NCBI GenBank assembly: GCA_028873975.1
Contig: JAPPMO010000049.1
Coordinates: 48,934-112,933, forward strand
Direction: 5' to 3'
Length of the DNA: 64,000 nucleotides
DNA from: Chloroflexota bacterium
GTDB lineage: Bacteria > Chloroflexota > Anaerolineae > Aggregatilineales > Phototrophicaceae
Part shown: positions 63,962 through 64,000 of the stretch, piece after piece
Position numbering within the stretch: the stretch's first letter is position 1
Layout of the letters: the number at the start of each line of letters is the position of its first letter
Notes under the pieces: model-generated
What the model was told of the DNA's origin: nothing
The model's input: the letters and a program-made list of their open reading frames with translations, nothing else
The model's database searches: none
Position numbers and translations under genes: made by a program

Positions 63962-64000
63962 TGGCGTTGGCGGCGGCATACTCTCCCACATCGTCTCCAA
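63962..64000 (-). rRNA. 5S ribosomal RNA, 3' end (partial, runs off the window)
   Basis: The minus strand reads GGAGACGATGTGGGAGAGTA, then TGCCGCCGCCAACGCC, which matches the conserved 3' third of 5S rRNA (the GGGAGAGTA loop and the GCCGCC closing stem). An rRNA operon read toward the left is therefore expected to the right of the window. The exact 3' end is estimated. Confidence 0.8.

Overview
The window looks like a chromosomal segment of a free-living, heterotrophic bacterium with moderately high GC, most likely a member of the Chloroflexota (Anaerolineae-like). That placement is an inference. It rests on the gene mix: a CdaA/CdaR pair, an SDR/Gfo-Idh/sulfatase sugar-catabolism set, several ABC importers with separate binding proteins, standalone CBM48 mini-proteins beside glycogen genes, LysM plus lamin-tail surface proteins, and fused membrane/spermidine-synthase proteins. 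No phage, plasmid, CRISPR or intact transposase gene was seen.

Layout. 1-8.1 kb: catabolic cluster, probably for a sulfated or acidic sugar, with two sulfatases (one cut by the window edge), an FAD oxidoreductase, a phytanoyl-CoA-dioxygenase-like protein, a sugar-acid dehydratase-like enolase-superfamily enzyme, a DHDPS-family aldolase/lyase and an SDR dehydrogenase. 8.7-13.1 kb: glycogen phosphorylase, then a coupled Gfo/Idh/MocA oxidoreductase and sugar isomerase pair. 13.2-20.7 kb (minus): peptide importer binding protein and two permeases, followed by a membrane spermidine-synthase-like protein and an S9 peptidase. 21.4-27.0 kb (plus): complete branched-chain amino acid type importer livJHMGF. 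27.0-32.3 kb (minus): GH127 beta-L-arabinofuranosidase-like enzyme and a family-1 sugar importer. 33-47 kb (mostly minus): tRNA-Glu, YgiT-type zinc finger, lepB, der, cdaR, cdaA, argF, polA, an unusual receiver/roadblock/transposase-like protein, an SH3 lipoprotein and miaB. 47-55 kb: second glucan phosphorylase, two tandem CBM48 mini-proteins, a secreted unknown protein, a flavin-dependent oxidoreductase, glgC and glgA. 55.4-64 kb: LysM/LTD protein, DUF1992, tatA, a two-component system, a P1 peptidase, DUF2007, two polytopic membrane proteins and the 3' end of a 5S rRNA.

How the genes fit together: glgC and glgA build glycogen, two different phosphorylases break it down, and small CBM48 proteins probably bind it. 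The transporters supply peptides, amino acids and arabinose-type glycosides to the nearby hydrolases and oxidoreductases.

The most notable non-coding signal is a family of dispersed intergenic elements (at least seven copies). They have terminal inverted repeats beginning CAGGGCAATCGCATCAAA, internal arms built from repeats of an ACCGAGG- or CACAGAG-like unit, two conserved core types present in both orientations and, for three copies, 9-10 bp flanking direct repeats. They behave like MITEs. Two contain further palindromic elements nested inside them, and one copy supplies the last codons and stop of a histidine kinase gene. The most notable protein is the 641-residue protein at 42265-44190, whose C-terminus resembles a catalytically dead IS200-type (Y1) transposase.
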